NCBI GenBank assembly: GCA_028150825.1
Contig: JAOGIM010000006.1
Location: forward strand, 1 to 64,000
DNA length: 64,000 nt
Direction of reading: 5' to 3'
Origin: Paracoccaceae bacterium
GTDB taxonomy: Bacteria; Pseudomonadota; Alphaproteobacteria; Rhodobacterales; Rhodobacteraceae
The stretch's first letter is position 1; the number at the start of each line of letters is the position of its first letter. The translations under genes and the position numbers were made by a program. Shown piece by piece: positions 25,531 through 34,359 of this stretch. The notes under the pieces were generated by a model that was given only the letters and a program-made list of their open reading frames with translations, was not told the DNA's origin and searched no databases.

Positions 25531-28500
25531 TTAGCCGCTTGCAGCTTTTGATTTTTTAATCTTTTGCACCTTCTTGGTTTTGACAACAATCTCAGCAAGA
25601 TCGCGTGCGATCGCGAATGCCCCTCTAATTTTATCACTGTCTTTGGCCCAATCGCGGCGCACAACAATCTTATTGTCTTTCACCTTAGCCAACCCGCGTT
25701 GAGCCTGAATAAAATCGATAAGTCCTTCGGGGGATGCAAATTTATCATTGTGAAATTGAAGTGTCACGCCCTTTGGGCCACCGTCTAGCTTGGCGACACC
25801 CGCGCGCTTGCACATGGATTTAATTCTCACAACTAGCATCAACGTACTGACCTCTTTAGGCAGTGTGCCAAAACGGTCAATCAGCTCCGCCGCAAACCCC
25901 TCCAATTCAACCTTTGTACTTAAAGAGGACAAGCGGCGATAAAGCCCAAGGCGCACATCGAGATCCTGTACATATCTTTCGGGTATGAGGACCGGTACTC
26001 CAAGATTGATTTGAGGCGCCCACTGGTCGTCAGCTTGAGACAGACCTTCCATCTCGCCAGCTTTAATCTTGGCTATAGCCTCTTCGAGCATTGATTGATA
26101 AAGTTCGTAACCAACATCACGCATTTGCCCAGACTGTTCTTCTCCCAATAGATTGCCTGCACCACGGATATCAAGATCCTGCGAAGCAAGCGAAAACCCT
26201 GCCCCCAAAGTATCCAAAGATCCAAGTACCCGAAGTCGCTTTTGCGCGTTCGGCGTTAATTTTTGCTGCGACTTAGTAGTGAGATAAGCAAAGGCGCGGA
26301 TTTTTGAGCGTCCAACTCGACCGCGTATCTGATACAGCTGGGCAAGACCGAACATATCGGCGCGATGCACTACCATCGTATTCGCAGTCGGAATATCTAA
26401 ACCCGATTCGACGATAGTCGTAGCTACAAGCACATCGTACTTTCCATCGTAAAAAGCATTCATCCGTTCGTCCAGTAACCCGGCAGCCATCTGACCGTGT
26501 GCGACAGCATAGTTTAACTCGGGAAGTTGCTCTTTCAGAAACTCTTCAATTTGCGGCAAATCTGTAATGCGCGGCACAACAAAAAAGGACTGACCTCCGC
26601 GATAATGTTCTCTCAACAATGCCTCGCGGACTGTCACAGAATCGAATTCGCTTACGTAAGTGCGAATGGATAGTCGATCCACCGGTGGGGTTGCAATGAC
26701 CGAAAGGTCGCGCACTCCGGAAAGAGAGAGCTGTAGCGTGCGCGGTATGGGCGTCGCTGTCAAAGTCAAAACATGTACATCTGAACGTAGTTCTTTGAGC
26801 CGTTCCTTATGCTGGACGCCAAAATGCTGTTCCTCATCAATTATCAGCAGACCGAGGTTTTGCAGTTTAACGCCTTTTGCAAGCAGAGCATGCGTACCGA
26901 TCACTATATCCACTATACCGTTGGACAAGCCGTCTCGGGTGGCCAGCGCCTCAGCAGAACCGATGAACCGTGACAATTGCCGAACCTCTATCGGAAAGCC
27001 CCGGAACCTTTCCGCAAAGCTTTTGGCATGTTGACGTGCTAGTAGTGTCGTGGGAGCAATCAATGCCACCTGAACCCCGGACATGGCCGCGGCAAAAGCG
27101 GCCCGCATGGCAACTTCGGTTTTACCAAATCCAACATCCCCGCAGATAAGCCGATCCATCGGCATGCCAGATGATAGATCCCTCATAACGTCTTCTATTG
27201 CACTTAACTGATCGTCAGTCTCTTCGTAAGGAAACCGCGCATTAAATGCATCCCACATGCCAACTGGAGGCTCAAGCACAGGCGCGCGCCGCAAAGCGCG
27301 TTCTGCTGCAACACGAATAAGACGGTCTGCCATATCCCGAATACGTTGTTTGAGACGAGCTTTTTTGGCCTGCCAAGCCGCGCCGCCCAAACGGTCAAGA
27401 AGACCCTCATCATGACCATACTTACTTAGTAGTTCAATGTTTTCAACTGGAAGGTAAAGGCGCGAATTTTCTGCATATTCCAGCAAAATACATTCATGTG
27501 CCGCACCGGCTGCTGTGACTACCTCAAGCCCAGTAAAACGTCCAACCCCATGATCCACGTGAACGACGAGGTCGCCAGCGGACAGGCTTTGGGTCTCAGT
27601 AAGGAAGTTTTCAGCTTTGCGCCGCTTGCGTCCCTGACGGATCAACCTGTCCCCCAATACGTCCTGCTCAGAGATAACTGTTAAATCCGGTGCTTCAAAC
27701 CCATGCTCCAACCCCCATACTGCGAGATGTAGACCATGTGAGTGAACATCCCGAACGTGCGAAACAAGTTTCGGATTGAAAAATCCTTCTTCTTCGATTA
27801 ATCCCGCCAACCGTTCACGGGCACCTTCAGAGTAACTCGCCAGTACGACCTTAGATGATCTAAGTTTATTCTTGATGTGTTCAGCTAAGGCACTAAAAAG
27901 ATTTACTTTCTCTAATTGTCGCTCTGGTGAAAAATTACGCCCAATTCGCCCACATGCATCTATAACGTTCGGACCATTTGGCTGTGCCAGCATGTGAAAC
28001 TGCAGCACTCTATGCGCTGAAATTGCGCGCGCCCAAGCTAAATCGTTCAAGTAAAGCAGTTCCGGTGCAACTGGCTTGTAAACTGTATCTATTTTGCTTT
28101 TCTGATTTAACGCAAATTGACGCGTTTCGTATTGATCCTGAATACTCTCCCAGCGAGCTAACCTCGCTGGCGTTAGATTATCATCCAACGTAATACTTGC
28201 CTTCGGCAAATAATCAAAAATTGTCTCAAGGCGATCATGAAAAAAGGCTAACCAATGCTCGACTCCCTGATATTTTCGCCCAGCACTTACCGCCTCATAA
28301 AGCGGATCATCAATGCGAACCACTCCAAACTCCATCCGATAATTTTGGCGAAATCGCGTAATTGCGGCCTCATCCAGAATAACTTCGGATACAGGCGCCA
28401 ATTCAATTTCACTCAGCTTTTCAGTAGTGAGCTGGGTCGCGGGATCAAACCGCCGAGCTCCGTCCAATATATCACCAAACAAATCGAGCCGCACTGGACC

Positions 28501-29010
28501 TAGATCACCGGGCGGAAAAATATCTATAATTCCGCCACGCACAGCAAAATCACCCGGTTCCATAACTGTCGAGCATTGATGGAACCCCATGCGCGTCAGG
28601 AAGCCGCGCAATGCAGCTTCGTTCATTTTCTTACCGACGGTGGCCCGAAAGACAGAATCTTTCAAAATAGCTCTTTGTGGAATCTTCTGGGTAACTGCGT
28701 TGAGAGTTGTCAAAAGGATAAAGCGTTCGGGTGCTTTATGCACAAGCGTTGCTAAAGTGGCCATCCGCGCGGCTGATATATCTGCCTGAGGTGAAATGCG
28801 ATCATAGGGCAGGCAATCCCAGCTTGGGAATTCTAAAACTGGAATATCAGGGGCAAAGAAACAAATTGCTTCTGCCATTGCGGCCAATCGCTTATCGTCG
28901 CGCGCAACATGCATTACAGGCCCGTTTGCCAGCAGAAGTTCTTTAATTAAAAGCTGCGCATCATACCCTTCAGGAGCACCGCCAACGATTATATGAGAGT
29001 CATGCGTCAT
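25531..29010 (-). CDS. mfd: Mfd transcription-repair coupling factor
   Basis: 1159 residues, full length. The UvrB-like N-terminal part (FPSWDCLPYDRISP), the RNA-polymerase-interacting domain, then the RecG-like translocase with Walker A GDVGFGKTEVAMRAAFAA, the DEEQHFGVQ box, TATPIPRTL, and the QIRGRVGRS motif are all present, with the C-terminal TRCF domain after it (PERYVQDLDVRLGLYRRLS). Mfd pushes stalled RNA polymerase off damaged template and brings UvrA. No lesions found in this long frame, which shows that local sequence quality is good. Confidence 0.97.
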   Translation of the reverse strand: MTHDSHIIVGGAPEGYDAQLLIKELLLANGPVMHVARDDKRLAAMAEAICFFAPDIPVLEFPSWDCLPYDRISPQADISAARMATLATLVHKAPERFILLTTLNAVTQKIPQRAILKDSVFRATVGKKMNEAALRGFLTRMGFHQCSTVMEPGDFAVRGGIIDIFPPGDLGPVRLDLFGDILDGARRFDPATQLTTEKLSEIELAPVSEVILDEAAITRFRQNYRMEFGVVRIDDPLYEAVSAGRKYQGVEHWLAFFHDRLETIFDYLPKASITLDDNLTPARLARWESIQDQYETRQFALNQKSKIDTVYKPVAPELLYLNDLAWARAISAHRVLQFHMLAQPNGPNVIDACGRIGRNFSPERQLEKVNLFSALAEHIKNKLRSSKVVLASYSEGARERLAGLIEEEGFFNPKLVSHVRDVHSHGLHLAVWGLEHGFEAPDLTVISEQDVLGDRLIRQGRKRRKAENFLTETQSLSAGDLVVHVDHGVGRFTGLEVVTAAGAAHECILLEYAENSRLYLPVENIELLSKYGHDEGLLDRLGGAAWQAKKARLKQRIRDMADRLIRVAAERALRRAPVLEPPVGMWDAFNARFPYEETDDQLSAIEDVMRDLSSGMPMDRLICGDVGFGKTEVAMRAAFAAAMSGVQVALIAPTTLLARQHAKSFAERFRGFPIEVRQLSRFIGSAEALATRDGLSNGIVDIVIGTHALLAKGVKLQNLGLLIIDEEQHFGVQHKERLKELRSDVHVLTLTATPIPRTLQLSLSGVRDLSVIATPPVDRLSIRTYVSEFDSVTVREALLREHYRGGQSFFVVPRITDLPQIEEFLKEQLPELNYAVAHGQMAAGLLDERMNAFYDGKYDVLVATTIVESGLDIPTANTMVVHRADMFGLAQLYQIRGRVGRSKIRAFAYLTTKSQQKLTPNAQKRLRVLGSLDTLGAGFSLASQDLDIRGAGNLLGEEQSGQMRDVGYELYQSMLEEAIAKIKAGEMEGLSQADDQWAPQINLGVPVLIPERYVQDLDVRLGLYRRLSSLSTKVELEGFAAELIDRFGTLPKEVSTLMLVVRIKSMCKRAGVAKLDGGPKGVTLQFHNDKFASPEGLIDFIQAQRGLAKVKDNKIVVRRDWAKDSDKIRGAFAIARDLAEIVVKTKKVQKIKKSKAASG

Positions 29011-29043
29011 TTGTTCTTTCGCCTACCACAGCTATTGGTTGGA

Positions 29044-29547
29044 TTAAATTGCAAGACCGCTCTTTAGAAAAAAAACGCCCCAAAACGTCGACACAAAGAT
29101 CGTCGCTGAGGATGAAACAAGCGTCCAAAACCGAAGGCTTCTAATTTTTTCGAAAAGCTCGTCAAAGTTAGGAAGAGCTGTAACAATCCAAAGAACAAGA
29201 CGCCAGCGCAAATACAGCGTTGGGAGAGCCGGAACAATTAGAAAAAATAAGGCTTGCAGGGGCTCAATACTGTAAGAAAAGGCAACAACCCCCCAAAATG
29301 TTATAATAAAACTTCCCAAGCCGACGATCAAGGTCTTTGGAAATGGCCGATAGCCCCACAACACGCGTTGGGCATTCAGATGCGCAGTCTGAACAAGCAC
29401 TATTTGACGTTCATTGTTATGCTTACTGGCAAGCTTTAGCTGATGATATGGCAGACCCAAGAAAACCTGACTTGAAATAGTCCACAAAGATATCATGCAG
29501 AGCCAAAACCAAGCATTTGAAAACGAATGAAAATCTATCAAATACAT
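29044..29547 (-). CDS. Inner-membrane protein, similar to roseobacter proteins near suf/mfd
   Basis: 167 residues with four hydrophobic segments (WFWLCMISLWTISSQVFLGL, TLIVGLGSFIITFWGVVAFS, ALFFLIVPALPTLYLRW and the C-terminal TIFVSTFWGVFFL). The opening DFHSFSNAWFWL and the LGLPY turn resemble proteins labelled component of SufBCD complex in Rhodobacteraceae, from memory; that label itself is weakly founded. Function unknown. It starts upstream of mfd on the same strand, with a 33-base gap. Confidence 0.6.
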   Translation of the reverse strand: MYLIDFHSFSNAWFWLCMISLWTISSQVFLGLPYHQLKLASKHNNERQIVLVQTAHLNAQRVLWGYRPFPKTLIVGLGSFIITFWGVVAFSYSIEPLQALFFLIVPALPTLYLRWRLVLWIVTALPNFDELFEKIRSLRFWTLVSSSATIFVSTFWGVFFLKSGLAI

Positions 29548-29684
29548 AGCTTAACCTTGAAAATCCCACATCTTTTTTTATAATCTAGAGGCAATCCAGA
29601 CAGGTGCAAGAGCAAACCAATTGCGAAAACTTGCTCAGTCAAATATTACGTGTAAAACTGCCCTAAAATTTCGGAGAAAACTTG

Positions 29685-30689
29685 ATGAAGACTGCCACTA
29701 GCGCTCCTTTCCCAGCAGCTCGATTTCGTCGCTCAAAACAATCGCCGCTTACACGTGCCCTTGTCCGAGAAAATACCCTTACAACGAATGATCTGATATG
29801 GCCTGTCTTTGTCCGTGACGGGGAAAACATCGAAGAACCTGTAGAATCAATGCCGGGCGTTAAGCGTCGCAGCGTCGACCGCGTGGTAGAAGCCGCAAAG
29901 GAGGCTGCAGATCTAGGAATTCCAGTCATATGCCTGTTTCCATACACAGATGCTGTTTTGAAAACTGCCGATTGCGCTGAGGCATGGAACCCAAATAATC
30001 TGTCTAACAGGGCGACTCGAGCAATCAAGAAAGCCGTCCCTAATATTGCAGTGATGACAGATGTTGCACTCGATCCCTACAATATTAATGGGCATGATGG
30101 CTTTGTTATCGATGGCGAGATCGTGAATGATGCAACCGTTGCGGCATTGGTTAAACAGACTTTGTCTCAGGCAGAAGCCGGCAGTGATATAATCGGCCCA
30201 TCAGACATGATGGATAATCGCATTGCCGCGATGCGCAGCGCTTTGGAGAGCCACAGCCATCAAAATGTGATGATCATGAGTTATTCTGCCAAATACTCGA
30301 GCGCATTTTACGGCCCGTTCCGCGATGCGGTAGGCGCTTCTGGCGCCTTAAAAGGCGATAAGTCGACCTATCAGATGGACCCCGCGAATACAGACGAAGC
30401 ACTGCGTTTGGTGGCACGAGACTTATCCGAAGGCGCCGATATGGTTATGGTTAAACCTGGCATGCCTTATCTGGACGTTTGCCGACGGGTAAAAGATCAA
30501 TTCGGTGTTCCAACCTTCGCATATCAGGTGTCAGGCGAATACGCCATGCTGCAAGCGGCAAGCTTAAATGGCTGGCTAGACCATGACCGTGTGATGATGG
30601 AAAGTTTGATGGCGTTCAAACGGGCTGGCTGTGACGGGATTTTGACTTACTTCGCAATTGAGGCTGCGCGTAAGCTTGCTGAAACCTGA
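29685..30689 (+). CDS. hemB: HemB, porphobilinogen synthase
   Basis: 334 residues. It joins two 5-aminolevulinate molecules to porphobilinogen for heme and, if present, chlorophyll. Schiff-base lysines are in SYSAKYSSAFYGPFR and MVKPGMPYLD. In the metal-site region the usual zinc cysteines are absent and VALDPYNINGHDG carries acidic residues, which marks a magnesium-type enzyme. ATG 29685 has GGAG 8 bases before it; the TTG one codon upstream is not needed. CtaA (heme A) is encoded 5 kb away on the other strand. Confidence 0.95.
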   Translation: MKTATSAPFPAARFRRSKQSPLTRALVRENTLTTNDLIWPVFVRDGENIEEPVESMPGVKRRSVDRVVEAAKEAADLGIPVICLFPYTDAVLKTADCAEAWNPNNLSNRATRAIKKAVPNIAVMTDVALDPYNINGHDGFVIDGEIVNDATVAALVKQTLSQAEAGSDIIGPSDMMDNRIAAMRSALESHSHQNVMIMSYSAKYSSAFYGPFRDAVGASGALKGDKSTYQMDPANTDEALRLVARDLSEGADMVMVKPGMPYLDVCRRVKDQFGVPTFAYQVSGEYAMLQAASLNGWLDHDRVMMESLMAFKRAGCDGILTYFAIEAARKLAET

Positions 30690-30792
30690 CACGAACAGAC
30701 TGAGATAGTGACAGCATTAAAAAGCTAGAGTATACTTAAAAAAAAGCGGCTAAAATCGCAGAAACGCAGTAAACGATTTATACAGGTGTCCA

Positions 30793-31380
30793 ATGTCAAC
30801 TTTACCCTTCAAACGCTCCTTTACTGCGCTTTGCCTCATCTCAAGCATGGTTTTAGCGTCATGTGCTACCAAAATGCCAACAATGATTAATACCGACTTT
30901 CTTAAAGAAGATGCTGAAAAGATCGATGCACGTGTGGATATGGCTTTGAATGAGCTATACTCTGAAAACCCAAACATCAAAGAATTGAGTAACAAGGCCG
31001 CCGGCGTTCTGGTCATACCACTTGTCACCGAAGCCGGGTTATTTTATGGCGGTTCATACGGACGGGGTGCCCTAAGAGTAAACGGAGCAACAGAAGACTT
31101 TTATTCTGTCGCATCTGCGGGTTATGGCCTCCAGATCGGAGCACAACAGTATGGACATGCTCTGTTCTTTATGACCCGTAAATCAATTGAAGACTTTAAA
31201 AGCTCGCAGGGGTGGGCGTTATCCGGAGATGTCGATTTTACAAGTTATCACCAAGCTGAAAACATACGCGCAGAAACGACTACGGCTCTTGCCCCAATTA
31301 TTGCTGTAAGTTTTGGACAGTCTGGCTTAAAAGTCGGAGTTAGTTTAGAGGGAAGCAAGTATACAAGGATCGTTCCCTAA
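30793..31380 (+). CDS. SYLF/YSC84-domain lipoprotein
   Basis: 195 residues. The lipobox VLASC gives a lipidated Cys24 after a clear signal peptide. The following domain (KAAGVLVIPLVTEAGLFYGG, SYGRGALRV, SAGYGLQIGAQQYGHALFFM) is the Ysc84/SYLF lipid-binding fold. No Asp follows the Cys, so outer-membrane sorting is expected. Function is unknown beyond lipid binding in relatives. It stands alone between hemB and gyrA. Confidence 0.85.
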   Translation: MSTLPFKRSFTALCLISSMVLASCATKMPTMINTDFLKEDAEKIDARVDMALNELYSENPNIKELSNKAAGVLVIPLVTEAGLFYGGSYGRGALRVNGATEDFYSVASAGYGLQIGAQQYGHALFFMTRKSIEDFKSSQGWALSGDVDFTSYHQAENIRAETTTALAPIIAVSFGQSGLKVGVSLEGSKYTRIVP

Positions 31381-31477
31381 GACCCCACAACTGGCAAAAA
31401 TCGTCGGTTAAATGAGTGAGCAACATCCTTGCACATTGCACCATATATCGGTAATCTGATAGGAAGGATATAGCAAA

Positions 31478-31507
31478 ATGTTGACCCTTAGAAAACGAGT
31501 GCCCTGA
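31478..31507 (+). other. Nine-codon leader frame directly before gyrA
   Basis: ATG at 31478 has a strong ribosome-binding site (AGGAAGG at 31461-31467). It reads nine codons (MLTLRKRVP) and stops at TGA 31505-31507, immediately before the TTG start of gyrA and in the same frame. It could be a leader peptide that passes ribosomes to gyrA, or the remains of an older, longer N-terminus. Confidence 0.45.
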
Positions 31508-34258
31508 TTGAACGACACATTTGATACTAATGAAACTGAGGGCGACACTCCTCGCTCTGGTGATACATACACAGGGCCAACGGTTTCCATAACCGACGAG
31601 CTTAAAACATCTTACCTTGATTATGCGATGAGCGTTATTGTAAGTCGCGCTATTCCTGATTTGAGGGATGGTTTGAAACCTGTGCATCGACGTATTCTTT
31701 ACGCAATGCATGAGACCAACAACAGTCATGATAAACCATATCGCAAGTCAGCGCGCCCCGTGGGCGAAGTTATGGGGAAATACCACCCCCATGGCGATGG
31801 GGCGATTTACGATGCTTTGGTCAGAATGGCTCAGGACTTTTCAATGTCGCTTCCATTATTGGATGGACAGGGGAATTTTGGGTCAATGGATGGAGATAAT
31901 GCAGCGGCGATGCGTTATACTGAAGTGCGGATGGACCATCCTGCCGCCTTCATTCTAGCCGATATAGACAAAGATACAGTCGATTTTCAGGATAATTATG
32001 ACGGTAAAGACCGCGAACCAACTGTTCTACCGGCGCGTTTTCCAAATATGTTGGTCAATGGTGCGGGCGGAATTGCTGTTGGTATGGCGACCAATATACC
32101 ACCCCACAACTTGGGCGAGGTTATTGATGCTGTGCAGGCCCTTATCTTGAACACGGATCTAACAAGCGAAGACTTAATTCAATACATACCCGCACCAGAC
32201 TTTCCAACAGGAGGCATTATCCTTGGTCGAACTGGGGCAAGGAAAGCTTACCTTGAAGGCCGTGGAAGCGTTATCGTAAGAGCCAAAACTCGGATCGAAG
32301 AGATCCGAAAAGATCGCTATGCCATCATTATTGATGAGATTCCCTACCAAGTAAACAAAGCTGCCATGATCGAAAAAATCGCCGAGCAAGTGCGTGATAA
32401 GAAGATCGAAGGCATTTCTCATGTCCAAGACGAAAGTGATCGAAATGGAGTACGCGTTGTCGTCGAACTTAAGCGGGATGCAACGGCAGAAGTGGTTCTT
32501 AACCAACTTTTCCGCTTCACCTCAATGCAAACATATTTTGGCTGTAATATGTTGGCTCTTAACGGTGGACGCCCCGAGCAACTTACGCTTAGAACTTTTC
32601 TGACAAACTTTGTCGATTTCCGCGAAGAAGTGGTGGCGCGTCGCGTTGCTTTTGAACTTCGAAAGGCACGTGAACGCAGTCATATCCTGTGCGGTTTGGC
32701 CGTTGCTGTGTCAAACGTTGACGAAGTTGTAGCAACCATTCGCGCTTCGGCAGATGCTGCCGATGCCCGCAGCAAATTAATGACTAGACGCTGGCCTGCT
32801 CACGAAATTGCAGAATACATCGCTTTAATCGATGATCCGACACAGAAGATAAATGATGATGGGACTTATAGCCTCTCAGAGACGCAGGCACGCGCTATTC
32901 TTGAACTAAGGCTTCAACGGCTAACGCAGATCGGCGTTAAGGAAGTTACAGACGAATTGCAGGAACTCGCTGAAAAAATCCGTGAGTACCTTGAAATTTT
33001 GGGCTCGCGTGCTCGGATTATGGAAATAATTTCAAATGAGCTTGCTGAAGTGAAAGAAAAATTTGCTGTAAAACGCCGTACCGAAATCATCGAGTGGTCG
33101 GGCGACATGGAAGATGAAGACCTGATCGAACGCGAAGATATGGTCGTGACGGTCACCTCGGGTGGCTACATCAAGCGAACACCACTGGTGGATTTCCGTT
33201 CCCAACGGCGGGGTGGCAAAGGCATTTCGGGGATGCAGACCAAAGACGAAGACGTGGTAACCACACTTTTTGTCGCGAACACCCATACTCAACTGCTGTT
33301 TTTTACGACAGATGGTATGGCTTATAAATTGAAAACTTGGCGTTTACCCCAAGGATCGCGAATAGCTAAAGGCAAAGCGGTTATCAACCTACTGCCCATC
33401 CCCCAAGGGGCGTCAATAGCAGCGATCATGCCAGTAGATGTTCCCGAAGAGGAATGGGAAAACTTACAGATTATCTTTTCCACCTCAGGGGGTGATGTTC
33501 GGCGCAACGCGTTGTCTGATTTCACAAATGTAAGGTCAAACGGAAAAATTGCAATGGACCTACCCGAGGGGGTAGAATTGGTCAACGCACGGATCGCCAA
33601 TGCAGATGACGATGTTATGCTGGTGACAAATTCAGGCCGCGCAATTCGCTTTTCCACGACTGATGTGCGCATATTTAAAGGGCGTAAATCCACTGGCGTA
33701 CGCGGCATTCGTTTATCAAGCGATGATCGCGTGGTCTCCATGTCCATTATCCGTCATTTCAAGGCAAATCCGGATGAAAGGGTTGCCTATCTCAAAATGC
33801 GGCGCGCCGTTGCAGGTATGGTTGATGATGAACAAGTCAGTGACGAGGAAGCGGTTGACGTAAACGCAACCATCAGTCCAAACCGCTATGCAGAAATGTC
33901 AGCAGCTGAGAACCTTATTTTAACGATCAGCGCAACAGGGTCAGGCAAACTTTCTTCCAGCCATGATTATCCCGTGCGCGGACGCGGTGGTATGGGCGTT
34001 GCTGCCATGGACAAAGTCATGCGCGGCGGCGAGCTTGTAGCAAGTTTTCCAGTCGAGATTGATGATCAGATCATGCTGGCGACATCCACAGGCCAATCGA
34101 TCCGAGTGCCTGTAGAGGGTATCTCATTCCGGTCGCGAAGTGCTGGCGGGGTCAAAGTGTTTGATACTGGCAAGAACGAGGAAGTTGTATCAGTGGCTCG
34201 GATTGCGGATCAAGGCGATCAAGTCGAAGAGACCGTTGAAGCAGTGGAACCCCAATAG
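31508..34258 (+). CDS. gyrA: GyrA, DNA gyrase subunit A
   Basis: 916 residues from a TTG start (NDTFDTNETEG), chosen because alphaproteobacterial GyrA begins similarly and an in-frame TGA precedes it. The core SYLDYAMSVIVSRAIPDLRD, the catalytic tyrosine in AAAMRYTEVRM and the GyrA box QRRGGKG of the wrapping domain are intact, so it is gyrase rather than ParC. The quinolone region reads HPHGDGAIYDALVRM: the position matching E. coli Ser83 is glycine, while Asp87 is kept. There is no strong ribosome-binding site of its own; a leader frame ends directly before it. Confidence 0.96.
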   Translation: MNDTFDTNETEGDTPRSGDTYTGPTVSITDELKTSYLDYAMSVIVSRAIPDLRDGLKPVHRRILYAMHETNNSHDKPYRKSARPVGEVMGKYHPHGDGAIYDALVRMAQDFSMSLPLLDGQGNFGSMDGDNAAAMRYTEVRMDHPAAFILADIDKDTVDFQDNYDGKDREPTVLPARFPNMLVNGAGGIAVGMATNIPPHNLGEVIDAVQALILNTDLTSEDLIQYIPAPDFPTGGIILGRTGARKAYLEGRGSVIVRAKTRIEEIRKDRYAIIIDEIPYQVNKAAMIEKIAEQVRDKKIEGISHVQDESDRNGVRVVVELKRDATAEVVLNQLFRFTSMQTYFGCNMLALNGGRPEQLTLRTFLTNFVDFREEVVARRVAFELRKARERSHILCGLAVAVSNVDEVVATIRASADAADARSKLMTRRWPAHEIAEYIALIDDPTQKINDDGTYSLSETQARAILELRLQRLTQIGVKEVTDELQELAEKIREYLEILGSRARIMEIISNELAEVKEKFAVKRRTEIIEWSGDMEDEDLIEREDMVVTVTSGGYIKRTPLVDFRSQRRGGKGISGMQTKDEDVVTTLFVANTHTQLLFFTTDGMAYKLKTWRLPQGSRIAKGKAVINLLPIPQGASIAAIMPVDVPEEEWENLQIIFSTSGGDVRRNALSDFTNVRSNGKIAMDLPEGVELVNARIANADDDVMLVTNSGRAIRFSTTDVRIFKGRKSTGVRGIRLSSDDRVVSMSIIRHFKANPDERVAYLKMRRAVAGMVDDEQVSDEEAVDVNATISPNRYAEMSAAENLILTISATGSGKLSSSHDYPVRGRGGMGVAAMDKVMRGGELVASFPVEIDDQIMLATSTGQSIRVPVEGISFRSRSAGGVKVFDTGKNEEVVSVARIADQGDQVEETVEAVEPQ

Positions 34259-34267
34259 GGTTCCACT
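34243..34267 (+). terminator. Hairpin at the end of gyrA, with the stop codon in its loop
   Basis: AGTGGAACCC (34243-34252) pairs perfectly with GGGTTCCACT (34258-34267) around a 5-base loop; the TAG stop starts in the loop. The T-run after it is weak (ATTACTC), so it may act as a decay barrier as much as a terminator. Confidence 0.55.
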
Positions 34268-34359
34268 ATTACTCTCAGATAAATATCTCAACAGCGCTAT
34301 AATTACCTAATCCAACAACGTGCACTGACCACATGATAATCTCGCATGGGATCTATTCG

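Noticed and set aside
25512-25546. AAGCTGC/GCAGCTT hairpin with T-run as plus-strand terminator after the hydrolase operon
   Set aside because: The loop is about 21 bases and the right arm lies inside the end of mfd; too weak to call.
26660-27034. 124-codon plus-strand open frame
   Set aside because: Shadow of mfd.
31340-31729. 129-codon minus-strand open frame before gyrA
   Set aside because: Antisense to the gyrA start; no ribosome-binding site or domain.
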